From positions 124,001 through 188,000 of the forward strand of contig MEPO01000032.1 in NCBI GenBank assembly GCA_001769805.1: DNA of 64,000 nucleotides, read 5' to 3'. This document shows, in pieces, positions 20,551-29,432 of this stretch. How positions within the stretch are numbered: the first letter of the stretch is position 1; each line of letters starts with the position of its first letter. The stretch comes from Bdellovibrionales bacterium GWA1_52_35 (GTDB lineage: Bacteria; Bdellovibrionota; UBA1018). The translations under genes and the position numbers were made by a program. Under the pieces are notes generated by a model that did not search any database, had not been told where the DNA came from, and worked only from the letters and a program-made list of their open reading frames with translations.

Positions 20551-22022
20551 AAATCCATCCCAACGATCTGGATAGCGATGTCTGTCAAACGAGCATCGAT
20601 GTCCTTCGCAATAAGGTTCAACTCTGGCTTGCCGCCCGCCACCCGGGCGAGCCCGTCTATTTCCCCGATGACCAGAGCGCCTTGCCGCTTCCGCAGAACG
20701 ATCAACCGCTGAATATTGTTTTTTTCGGCGGATTTCTGCGGCGTTTTCTGGAATCCGGGAACTGGCTGCATCCCGGTTTTCGCATCTGGGTTCTCAGCCG
20801 GGCGGTTCAAAACACCTTGGTCAAACTGCTGGGCTTCTCTCAAAACCAGATCGGGATCATTCCCCGCTATGAACTTTTCGGTCGACAACCTGAAACCGCC
20901 CCCTTCATCCTGCGTCGCCCCACTCAATGGGTCTTTGCCGGACGGCTGTCGGCAACGAAGAATTTGACCATGCTTCTCGCCACAGTCTCAGCACTGCAAA
21001 CCCGGCATCAGCTCCCGGTCGAACTCCATCTCTCAGGGGAATTTGACGAGGAGATCCACGAAGACCGGGGACGGCGCGAGCGGGGTGGCTATCACGAACA
21101 TCTGATCGCCTTCAGCACCCAACTTCCTTGGACCAAACCTCCCATTTTCCACGCCCCCGCAGCCCCCACTGAATGGATCCGGAAATTCCGGGAGAATCCC
21201 TGTTTTGTGAGTTTTTCCACCTCGATTACCGAAGATTTCGGAGTCGCACTGGCGCAGGCGCAAGAGGCCGGCTGGCCCTGCCTGGTCTCAGATTGGGGTG
21301 GGCACCGAGATGCGGAAGGAAATAATATTCTAAAACTTCCTGCACCCCTTATCGGCAATAGCCACGAACCTTCTGAGCTGATTCGCATCAAAGGCTCCGC
21401 GCTCGCAGCCTGGCTCGTGAGAGAACAGAACCTGACCGGAAGTTCAGAGCCTCAAACCCCGAACTATCCGTCCCCGCTAACGACTCCCCTCACTCAGGTT
21501 GATCTGCTCCGCAGAGCCTTCATTACGGCACAGGACGGAGCGCCCATCGAAATTCAACGCTCCGGACCCGCTGCTTTTGCGGATACGGAGCAAGGACGCG
21601 TGTTCTACAGCCGGCATCGGCTCGCGTTTTCCAGTTCACCCCCTGATTCCTATGTTTTGGTTTTCGTCAATGATCTGCACCCGACGGCCGACTCAGCGCA
21701 GGCGGACCTGATCGCCCTTTGCAGTCACGCCTGGGAGTATTATTCCACAGACCAGAACCAAGCCGTGATCTACCTTTCGCTCCGCGAAGCAAACACCCCC
21801 GAAGGAGAGCTTCTGCTTTTCAAAGCGAAGCAGCTCATTCTGCCCTGGTTTGGCGCAAATACCCAAAAGATCCTCCGCGCTTTTGCCTCGCAACTCTCCC
21901 TTTGGCCTCCGCTTCTGGCCTGCGTTCCCGAGGGCACAACTCTTCAAACTCAAGCGAGTCTTCTTGCTTACTCGCCAGCCCATTTGCAAATGGAGAATCC
22001 TTTTCATGCCCGGAAAATCTAA
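20544..22022 (+). CDS. glycosyltransferase (group 1-like) with C-terminal extension
   Basis: WVFAGRLSATKNLTMLLATV; SFSTSITEDFGVALAQAQEAGWPCLVSDWGGHRD. Confidence 0.78.
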   Translation: MLKIHPNDLDSDVCQTSIDVLRNKVQLWLAARHPGEPVYFPDDQSALPLPQNDQPLNIVFFGGFLRRFLESGNWLHPGFRIWVLSRAVQNTLVKLLGFSQNQIGIIPRYELFGRQPETAPFILRRPTQWVFAGRLSATKNLTMLLATVSALQTRHQLPVELHLSGEFDEEIHEDRGRRERGGYHEHLIAFSTQLPWTKPPIFHAPAAPTEWIRKFRENPCFVSFSTSITEDFGVALAQAQEAGWPCLVSDWGGHRDAEGNNILKLPAPLIGNSHEPSELIRIKGSALAAWLVREQNLTGSSEPQTPNYPSPLTTPLTQVDLLRRAFITAQDGAPIEIQRSGPAAFADTEQGRVFYSRHRLAFSSSPPDSYVLVFVNDLHPTADSAQADLIALCSHAWEYYSTDQNQAVIYLSLREANTPEGELLLFKAKQLILPWFGANTQKILRAFASQLSLWPPLLACVPEGTTLQTQASLLAYSPAHLQMENPFHARKI

Positions 22023-22362
22023 TCTCTCCGGCCTCAAGTGCCATATCGTGAGCGACTCCATGCATCCCGTACTCAAAGTCGGTGACTGGGTTACACTCGA
22101 GCCGGTCGGGTCGCAGGAGTCATTAAAACGTTTTGACCTGATCGTTTTCAAAAGAGCTGACCGCGTGGTTTGCCATTATTTATGGAGGATTAACCAGCAG
22201 CTGCTTCCGGGCACCCTCGTCACACGATCCTTGAGATCCCCGCACCACGATGAATTTCCCGTTTCTTTTGCGGATATTTTGGGGCGAGTCACGCAGAAAA
22301 GGATTCCGGCCTGGACGCGAGCGGTTCTGATCCTCAGAACCCTGCTCAGGGGCACGACCTGA
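22006..22362 (+). CDS. S24/S26 (signal peptidase-like) family protein, apparently without TM segment
   Basis: IVSDSMHPVLKVGDWVTLEPV...LKRFDLIVFKRADRVVCHYLWRI...ILGRVTQKRIP. ATG at 22006 within the upstream gene's tail. Confidence 0.7.
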   Translation: MPGKSNLSGLKCHIVSDSMHPVLKVGDWVTLEPVGSQESLKRFDLIVFKRADRVVCHYLWRINQQLLPGTLVTRSLRSPHHDEFPVSFADILGRVTQKRIPAWTRAVLILRTLLRGTT

Positions 22363-23434
22363 AAAGTTCCTGAGCCAAGTCATAGGCCAGGCTTTCAAAA
22401 GCGGGTGAACAGAATTTCTTTCCGCTTCTGAACGCGCCTTTGACGGGGTACGATAGTTCTTCCCGGGCGAGGACCGGATTATTCCGAAACGACGCGAGCG
22501 CCTCAGAAGTCCGAAGTCGTTTAAAGCTCTCCTCCTTCTGGTGGAACCCGATCTCAAATTCGTGCAGGAGAGAAACAGGAAGAACCACAGGGAGTGCCTC
22601 CGGGCGATCCCCAGCACTGCCGGTCACCGAGGAATAATTGAGAGCCCCTCTCCGCATCAATTCATGAACGATGAAACTGTCTGAGTAATAAAAATCCACT
22701 TCATTCACATCCAGGAAAATCGTTCTCTGCAGCCCCCTTTGTAGCAATTCCGGCAGCGTGACTGGAGTCACGGGACTCCCCAGCTCCGCCTGCAGTTTCG
22801 CGATCATCTCAAAAGCATAGGGGTAAGACTCGACAAAACATTCTTTCCGGACCTGGAATTCTCCCGAAAAATAGACCAGACATTTGAACGAGATTTTGCC
22901 TGGCTGCTGTCCGGACCACTTCCTGATATTCGCGAGTTGCGCCGCCAGCCACTTCGGGCTGGCTTGACGTTCATCGATCAAGGTCAGAATGAAAACAAAA
23001 TCCTCGATCCGCTCCGCATCCAGCAACTGGTCTCTTGTAGTCCGGGTGGTCCGGGGCAAATACCACGCACTCTGGCCAATCCATGCTTCCGGGACCAGGT
23101 TGCGAAGCTTCCCAGGAATCAGGAGCAGCTGTTCGGCAACGGAAGGTTCAGGATGATGATAAAAATAATGCAGAAGTGACAAGGCCCCGTCCCGAACGAT
23201 CAAGGGTGAAAAATGTGCAAGAACAGCGTTATTTCTAGCTAAAAGAACAAAGAGCGGCCGCATGGCATGAAAGTACTCGATGGAATGAGGCACGATGAAT
23301 TCAAGGAAGCGTTCTGCCGTACGGCCCTTTCGACTCCAGCTACGCTCCTCCCAGAAGCCACTCGTGGCGGCAATTCCTTCAGCACTGGCGCGAACAATCC
23401 GTTCACGAATGGAGGATTCAGAGATATTTTTCAT
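22346..23434 (-). CDS. hypothetical protein (no family recognised)
   Basis: Long ORF, starts inside the 3' end of the upstream GT gene (overlap ~17 bp); MKNISESSIRERIVRASAEGIAATSGFWEERSW... Confidence 0.65.
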   Translation of the reverse strand: MKNISESSIRERIVRASAEGIAATSGFWEERSWSRKGRTAERFLEFIVPHSIEYFHAMRPLFVLLARNNAVLAHFSPLIVRDGALSLLHYFYHHPEPSVAEQLLLIPGKLRNLVPEAWIGQSAWYLPRTTRTTRDQLLDAERIEDFVFILTLIDERQASPKWLAAQLANIRKWSGQQPGKISFKCLVYFSGEFQVRKECFVESYPYAFEMIAKLQAELGSPVTPVTLPELLQRGLQRTIFLDVNEVDFYYSDSFIVHELMRRGALNYSSVTGSAGDRPEALPVVLPVSLLHEFEIGFHQKEESFKRLRTSEALASFRNNPVLAREELSYPVKGAFRSGKKFCSPAFESLAYDLAQELFRSCP

Positions 23435-24716
23435 AAACCTTCCGGTACAGGGCGGAATAGCCGGTGCCACTCCGGAACGGGGAATCGGGATACGCTTCAA
23501 ATGCCTGAGCAACCTGTCGAAAAAGAGGACTGAATCCCGAAAAGCGCTGCTTCGTATCGCGCCGCCCCTGCTGCTCGCTCTTCAGAACCCCGGCTACCGA
23601 CGAGATCGACAGATACTCCGCCGCTCGCTTGGCCAGAGTCTCACGGGAAAAACCTTTTTCAGCTTGAGCAGCCATTCCGATCATGGCCTGAACACAGCCC
23701 TCAAAAGCTGGGCTCACGCGTTTTTCTTCAATTCGCACCGGTACCCGGGCGACCAGGCCCGCATCGGTACCCACACCGGAAAACGAAGAGTAGCCGCCCC
23801 AGTCACTCAGAATCAACGGAAGCCCGCAACAGGCCGCCTCAGCCGGCGCCATTCCAAAATCTTCATCGTTATGAGTGCTCAAGCTGATGAAAAAATCAGC
23901 GGCGCCGTAGATCTGAACCAGCATCTCCGTCTGGAGATCTCCAAAATAGCGAACCTGCCGGCTCGCTTCAGGAGGAATGGTCTTGCGGATGGCTTCAAGT
24001 AAATCACTCGAGAAAGTCCCGCTCAGGCAGCGCTTCCCCAGATAGGGAACCCCCAGGTCATCCATCGGCCCCGCCAACCAGAGCTGCGCCCTCGGATCAA
24101 TCTGCCGGAGGTAAGCTCCAAAACTCCTGATCAGGAGAATGAGGTTCTTCTGGAGACTGAGGCGCCCGGTATAGAGAAAGACCAAGTCGCCTGCTGGGAC
24201 GCCTGCTTGCTTCCTGAATCCCGCTCGTGCCTGACTGGAGGACGGCCGGAACTCCTGGGTGGAAACTGGAAAAGGAGCGATCCTGATCTGCGCAGCCCCC
24301 CCTTGCACAAATGACCCGATCAGTTGCCGCTGTTTCTCGGAGGCACAAAAGAATGTAACATCAAGCGCCTTTAAAACCTGCTCACAGCCGACCCACTGTA
24401 CTGCGTGCAAGGTGAAATCACCAAAAACATGGACGAAAATCCGGGGCGGTTTTGGAATGTTTTGAGAGAGGGCCTGCAGCAAGGTCCCGGGAAAGGGCGA
24501 ATGATCAATGAAGACCAGAAGGTCCGGAGCAAACTCTGAAACCGTCCGAGCCGTCTGGATCGCAACGTAGGGATTGACCTGTGCTTCACAGAAAATATCG
24601 CGAAACTCCGCCTTCGGGAACGCAAGCCGGTAGGCCTGCGCCAGGTTACGAGTGATGGAGCGACAGCTGGTCCAGTCCGAGAGATGAGATCTGTAAATCA
24701 AAGCGATTTTTTCCAT
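23418..24716 (-). CDS. glycosyltransferase (group 1-like)
   Basis: LVFLYTGRLSLQKNLILLIRSFGAYL; FISLSTHNDEDFGMAPAEAACCGLPLILSDWGGYSSF. Confidence 0.82.
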   Translation of the reverse strand: MEKIALIYRSHLSDWTSCRSITRNLAQAYRLAFPKAEFRDIFCEAQVNPYVAIQTARTVSEFAPDLLVFIDHSPFPGTLLQALSQNIPKPPRIFVHVFGDFTLHAVQWVGCEQVLKALDVTFFCASEKQRQLIGSFVQGGAAQIRIAPFPVSTQEFRPSSSQARAGFRKQAGVPAGDLVFLYTGRLSLQKNLILLIRSFGAYLRQIDPRAQLWLAGPMDDLGVPYLGKRCLSGTFSSDLLEAIRKTIPPEASRQVRYFGDLQTEMLVQIYGAADFFISLSTHNDEDFGMAPAEAACCGLPLILSDWGGYSSFSGVGTDAGLVARVPVRIEEKRVSPAFEGCVQAMIGMAAQAEKGFSRETLAKRAAEYLSISSVAGVLKSEQQGRRDTKQRFSGFSPLFRQVAQAFEAYPDSPFRSGTGYSALYRKVYEKYL

Positions 24717-24800
24717 ACGACTCGCCTTTTACTCTAGTTGCCATTTCTCGGTCCTTCTAGTAATTTGTTCGTAGTTTTTACACTTACGCACGGGGTCCCC

Positions 24801-25538
24801 ATGAATAAAGAGAATCAAGAGACCGGAAAAGTTATTACACAGGGTGTCGTATCGCGAAGAAATCAGGACGGGACAGTCATTCTCATGAAACTGGATGAGT
24901 CCAATCTCTTTTTCAAGATAGACGGAATTGCCGCGGCAACCTGGGGAGAATACGAGAATCCGGTCACGCTCAACGCCCTGATCGAGAAATACTCAGCTGT
25001 TTATACTGAAAACCAGGACCAACTCACCCGGGACCTGACCGCGTTTCACCAGGAGCTCAGCCGGAGGGGCCTCATTGTTTCGACAACCGGCGCTCAAACG
25101 CTCCAAAAGACGACCGGGACTCCAAGCCCCCTCAAGAAAGTCACTCCCTACTGCTTCGGCAGCATCAAGGAATTCAATCTGGAGCAGATTGAAACCGAAG
25201 TTCTGAGCGAAAGCCTGTATTTGGATGTTTTTGCCGGGTCCGACCTTCGTCTGAAAAAAGACATCACTCCGATCGCAAATGCACTTGATCAAGTGCTTCA
25301 GTTGGATGGAGTTCATTTTGAGTGGAAAAACGCGGATGCTCCCCAAGGCCTGCAGGCCGGCCTCATTGCCCAGCAAGTGGCCGCCGCGATGCCCGAATTG
25401 GTTCGCAAGGACTCTGAGTCTGGCATGCTCGCCGTCAATTATCCGAAGATGACTTCCTATCTGGTTGAAGCCATCAAGACGCTGAACACTCAAGTGCGTA
25501 CGCTGGAAGACCGGATCAAAGAACTGGAATGCAACTGA
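24801..25538 (+). CDS. PqqD-like (RiPP-recognition-element-like) domain fused to Peptidase_S74 intramolecular chaperone domain
   Basis: N-term VILMKLDESNLFFKIDGIAAATWGEYENPVTLNALIEKYSAVYTENQDQLTRDLTAFHQELSRRGLIV (PqqD-like); C-term GSDLRLKKDITPIANALDQVLQLDGVHFEWKN...GLIAQQVAAAMPELVRKD..GMLAVNYPKMTSYLVEAIKTLN (S74). Confidence 0.8.
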   Translation: MNKENQETGKVITQGVVSRRNQDGTVILMKLDESNLFFKIDGIAAATWGEYENPVTLNALIEKYSAVYTENQDQLTRDLTAFHQELSRRGLIVSTTGAQTLQKTTGTPSPLKKVTPYCFGSIKEFNLEQIETEVLSESLYLDVFAGSDLRLKKDITPIANALDQVLQLDGVHFEWKNADAPQGLQAGLIAQQVAAAMPELVRKDSESGMLAVNYPKMTSYLVEAIKTLNTQVRTLEDRIKELECN

Positions 25539-26293
25539 TCCGATCCTGGATCCAGATCCGTTCTCTCACCGCGGCCCAGATCCGGGCTCGTTACCGCAGA
25601 ACGATTGCCGGGTTTTTCTGGGTCGTCCTGAGTCCTCTTATCATGTATGCGGCCCAGGCGACTGTCTTCAAACACATCCTGAAGATCGGAATTCCTCATT
25701 ACGGAATTTTTCTTCTCAGCGGCCTTCTGCCCTGGCTTTTTGTCGTGAATACGCTCGAAATGGGAATCCCCGTTCTCCGTAGCTCCCGGGATCTCCTGGG
25801 CTCGTTCCGAATCCCGCCTCATTGGCTGGTTTTGAGTGTCGCGCTCGACAATGCTATCAACTTCGCTGCGGCCACGCTGATCGTACTGATCCCGATGATT
25901 GCTTTGCTTCGCCCGCCCATGGGAGGTCTCTGGACACTTCCCTTCAGCTTTCTTATCCTGGTGATCGGGACTGCGGCGCTAACCTCCTGGCTCGCGGTTC
26001 TGAACGTCTTCTTCCGGGACACCCGCTTTGTGGTTCATTTCCTGATCAGTGTGCTCTTTTTTTTGACGCCGGTTTTCTACCCTGCGGAGCTGATTCCGGA
26101 ACCCTGGAGGCAGGGAATTCTACTGAATCCGGTTTACATCCTTTTGGAGCCGCTGCGCCTGGGCATCTATGGTTACAGTTTCCCGAAGTTCCTGGCCTCA
26201 TTCGGGCGCTCACTCGTGGTCTGCGGTCTTTTCGTGTCCATTGCGGTATTTTCCTGGAGGAGGCAGAAGAATGAATTCTATCACTTCCTCTAA
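25529..26293 (+). CDS. ABC-2 type exporter permease (Wzm/TagG-like)
   Basis: RYRRTIAGFFWVVLSPLIMYAAQATVFKHIL; LFFLTPVFYPAELIPEPWRQGILLNPVY. Confidence 0.88.
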   Translation: MQLIRSWIQIRSLTAAQIRARYRRTIAGFFWVVLSPLIMYAAQATVFKHILKIGIPHYGIFLLSGLLPWLFVVNTLEMGIPVLRSSRDLLGSFRIPPHWLVLSVALDNAINFAAATLIVLIPMIALLRPPMGGLWTLPFSFLILVIGTAALTSWLAVLNVFFRDTRFVVHFLISVLFFLTPVFYPAELIPEPWRQGILLNPVYILLEPLRLGIYGYSFPKFLASFGRSLVVCGLFVSIAVFSWRRQKNEFYHFL

Positions 26294-27068
26294 GCCCATC
26301 CTGGAGATCGAAGATCTGCATCTGTTTTTCAAGATCCGGCATTTCCACAGCCCCACGCTTCGCGACGCTTTCGTCAATTTTTTGCGAGCCCCCCTGGAAA
26401 CACTTCTCGGCCCCTCAGAATCTCTCCCGGTTCTCCGGGGGATCCATTTGAAGTTGCATCGTGGAGAGCGCCTGGGTCTGATCGGAGTCAATGGTTCGGG
26501 CAAAACGAGTCTTTGCCGCTGCATAGCGGGAATGTTGACCCCCACTGCGGGGAACATCGTTCTGAACGGCCATTGCCGCGCCATTTTCAACCCTCAGATC
26601 GGGGTCATTCCCGAGCTCACCGGAAGGGAGAACGCCCATCTGCTCGCCCAGCTGATCTACCCTGAACTGGAGCACAAAGAACTTCAGGCGATCACCGCTG
26701 AATCGATGGAATTCTCGGAACTCGGGCATTTTCTGGACACGCCATTTGAAAACTACAGCCAAGGAATGCGCGCGCGCCTTTGCCTTTCGCTGATGACTGC
26801 CAGAAGTTGCGATCTTTTGATCCTCGATGAAGTCACCGACAATACTGATCAGTTCTTCCGGAAGAAGATGGAAGCCCGGCTGCAGAACTTCCTCTCAGGA
26901 GCAGGAGTGGTTCTCTTTGTCAGTCATTCAATGGATCATCTGGAAAAAGTCTGTGATCGGGCAGCGATTCTGCACGAAGGGAAGATCGCTTTTGAAGGTC
27001 CCCTCTCAAAAGCCATGGAGGCCTACTCGTTTTTGAACCAGACGCCTTTGGAAAGTTTCAATAAATGA
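26271..27068 (+). CDS. ABC exporter ATP-binding protein (Wzt/TagH-like)
   Basis: Walker A GVNGSGKTSL, signature YSQGMRARLCLSL, Walker B DLLILDEV. Confidence 0.9.
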   Translation: MNSITSSKPILEIEDLHLFFKIRHFHSPTLRDAFVNFLRAPLETLLGPSESLPVLRGIHLKLHRGERLGLIGVNGSGKTSLCRCIAGMLTPTAGNIVLNGHCRAIFNPQIGVIPELTGRENAHLLAQLIYPELEHKELQAITAESMEFSELGHFLDTPFENYSQGMRARLCLSLMTARSCDLLILDEVTDNTDQFFRKKMEARLQNFLSGAGVVLFVSHSMDHLEKVCDRAAILHEGKIAFEGPLSKAMEAYSFLNQTPLESFNK

Positions 27069-28411
27069 AGCCCCCTGCCCCCCCCCTCCCTGAAGCCTTC
27101 TGTGCGGCCAAATGGCTTCAGGTCACGATCGATCTGGCCAACGGCACCACCCATAGCTGCCATCATCCTGAGCGACATCGCATCCCTGAAGAGGAATTGA
27201 AAACGAATCCCTCCGCGCTTCACAACACCTCCTTCAAGAAATCAGTGCGACGACAGATGCTGGAGGGAATCCGTCCGAAGGAGTGCTCCTTTTGCTGGAA
27301 GCTTGAGGATGAGACGGCGACAGGAATTTCCGATCGCTTCATCAAATCTTCAGACCCGTGGGCGGCCCCTTACCTGGATAATCTTCTCAAAATGCCCTGG
27401 GACGCGGATGTGAATCCCACTTACCTCGAGGTCATGCTCGACGACCTCTGCAACTGTTCCTGTATTTACTGCCTCGGAAGCATCAGTACAAGTGTCGCCA
27501 GTGAGATGCACCGTCATGGACCGTACCCGGTCGCCGCCTGGCGCAATCGAATGCCCCTTCCAAACCCTCCTCGGGACCCGCAAGTTTATTCGGACGCTTT
27601 TTACCGCTGGTTGCCTGAGATCCTGCCCTCTCTCCACGTTCTGAGAATTACGGGAGGAGAGCCCCTGCTCAGCCCCAAATGGGCACAGCTCCAAGCGCTT
27701 CTCCGGGGGCAGAAAAGTCCGAAACTGACTCTCGCCCTGAACTCCCATCTCAGTCACCCTCCCGATCGTTTTGATGCTTTTCTGAAAGATTTCAGAGCAC
27801 TGAAAGATTCCGGGCACGTGGGTGCGCTCGAGCTTTTTACCAGTCTTGACGCCTGGGGCGGGGAAGCCGAGTACATCCGTCACGGGCTGGAGCTGGAGCT
27901 CTGGCAGAGAAATATCCGAGCTTTTGCTGAAGCCCTTCCGGGGACGCCGATCATTGTGATGTGCACTTTCAATCTGCTCTCTTTCTCTGGAATCCGAAAG
28001 CTTCTGGAAGAGATTCTGGAGATGAAAAAGATTCACTCCCAGCTCTGCATTGACGCCGCTCTCCTGAGGTATCCTGAGTATCTCTTCCCTGATCTAGCCA
28101 CTCCCGAGCTGAAGGCAAAGCTGACCAGCGCGCTGGATTTCATGAAAGCCGCCCGTCAGCCTGGGTTCACGACTCATGAAATCCAGAAATTTCAGAATAT
28201 CCATGAAGCTCTGGAATGCCCGATGGCGGAGGAGGAACTGGCGCGCCTGAGGGCCGATTTCTACCGCTTTATTCACGAGTTTGACCGTCGCAAAGGCTCT
28301 GTGTTTTTGACCCATTTTTCGGAATACCGGGACTTCCTGATCGAGTGCAAAAAAGCCTTTCTCGCAACTCTTGGGTCAAGCGGGAGCAGACCTGGGTCTT
28401 TAACCCCCTGA
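27065..28411 (+). CDS. radical SAM protein with N-terminal twitch/SPASM-like domain
   Basis: FCAAKWLQVTIDLANGTTHSCHH...CSFCWKLED; LEVMLDDLCNCSCIYCLGS; ITGGEPLLSPKW. ATGA overlap with the ABC ATPase gene. Confidence 0.82.
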   Translation: MKPPAPPLPEAFCAAKWLQVTIDLANGTTHSCHHPERHRIPEEELKTNPSALHNTSFKKSVRRQMLEGIRPKECSFCWKLEDETATGISDRFIKSSDPWAAPYLDNLLKMPWDADVNPTYLEVMLDDLCNCSCIYCLGSISTSVASEMHRHGPYPVAAWRNRMPLPNPPRDPQVYSDAFYRWLPEILPSLHVLRITGGEPLLSPKWAQLQALLRGQKSPKLTLALNSHLSHPPDRFDAFLKDFRALKDSGHVGALELFTSLDAWGGEAEYIRHGLELELWQRNIRAFAEALPGTPIIVMCTFNLLSFSGIRKLLEEILEMKKIHSQLCIDAALLRYPEYLFPDLATPELKAKLTSALDFMKAARQPGFTTHEIQKFQNIHEALECPMAEEELARLRADFYRFIHEFDRRKGSVFLTHFSEYRDFLIECKKAFLATLGSSGSRPGSLTP

Positions 28412-28415
28412 ATTC

Positions 28416-28437
28416 GAGGGCTTGGGCCCTCTTTTTT
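28416..28437 (+). terminator. Rho-independent terminator
   Basis: GAGGGC-TTGG-GCCCTC stem-loop followed by TTTTTT, 4 bp after the stop of the upstream rSAM gene. Confidence 0.85.
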
Positions 28438-28478
28438 CATTGGAGAGCCGGGCCGAATCGTAAGATAATAGAAGATAT

Positions 28479-29432
28479 ATGAAAAAGATTCACGGGGTAC
28501 GCCGGAAGTCCGTACTGGGTTTTACGTTGATTGAAACCATGGTTGTTTTGGGCATTCTCGCGGGCGCCTCTGCCATGGTTGCAGCCCTGATGCAGAATAT
28601 GAACCGGGGGCAAGTCCAGTTCATGCAATCAATGGCGTTGCAAGACATGATCACCGAAATCACTCAGTACTTGAGGGATCCTGGAGCCTGCAAACAAACG
28701 ATGACAGCGGCATCCATTCCTGGACCGGGGGGAAGCACGAACATCGCTGCAATAAAAAACAGCACAGGAACAAACGCAGTTCAAGTGAATCAAGAGTACG
28801 GAAGCGGGTTCGGCAAAATCAAACCGGTTTCATTTAAATTAAAAAATACCGGTCCTGCACCGGCAAATCAAAAGATTCTGACAACCTATCTGGAGGTCGG
28901 TTATCAAAAAATGAAAATGCCCACTGGCTGGCATCCCACTCAATATAAAAGTATCAACATCACCGTTCAATCATCCGGAGGCCCCGTAACCGTGATTGGC
29001 TGCGCAACCGATGCCAATATCATGAGTGAAGCCATGTGCACAGCTCTGGGAGGGGCTTACGATTTCAGCGATTCTCGGTGCAAGGAGCTGAACCTGATCG
29101 GACCCACGAGCCTCAGTGGCGCAACGAGCCTGAACGGTCCAGTCAATATCACTGGAGCCACCACCGTGAACGGGAATGCCACGGTTACAGGAAACATCGT
29201 CGCGAACAGCTCGTCAATCGGAACGCTGACGGTGGCGGCAAATGCGACGGTCAGTGGCTTAATGGCGGTCACTAATGCAAACCTGAACGGCACTCTCATC
29301 TTAAACGGAGCGGGAAGGCTTTGTGGTGCAACCGGCTGTATGACTCGATTTCCTCAGGGAGTTTGCACCGGAGCGAAGCAAGTCATGCTTGGGATTTCTG
29401 GAGGCAACGTGATCTGCGGAACGAAGTGGTAG
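28479..29432 (+). CDS. type IV pilin-like protein with repetitive beta-solenoid-like region
   Basis: Prepilin signature MKKIHGVRRKSVLGFTLIETMVVLGILAGASAMVAAL; repeats GPTSLSGATSLNGPVNITGATTVNGNATVTGN. Confidence 0.75.
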   Translation: MKKIHGVRRKSVLGFTLIETMVVLGILAGASAMVAALMQNMNRGQVQFMQSMALQDMITEITQYLRDPGACKQTMTAASIPGPGGSTNIAAIKNSTGTNAVQVNQEYGSGFGKIKPVSFKLKNTGPAPANQKILTTYLEVGYQKMKMPTGWHPTQYKSINITVQSSGGPVTVIGCATDANIMSEAMCTALGGAYDFSDSRCKELNLIGPTSLSGATSLNGPVNITGATTVNGNATVTGNIVANSSSIGTLTVAANATVSGLMAVTNANLNGTLILNGAGRLCGATGCMTRFPQGVCTGAKQVMLGISGGNVICGTKW

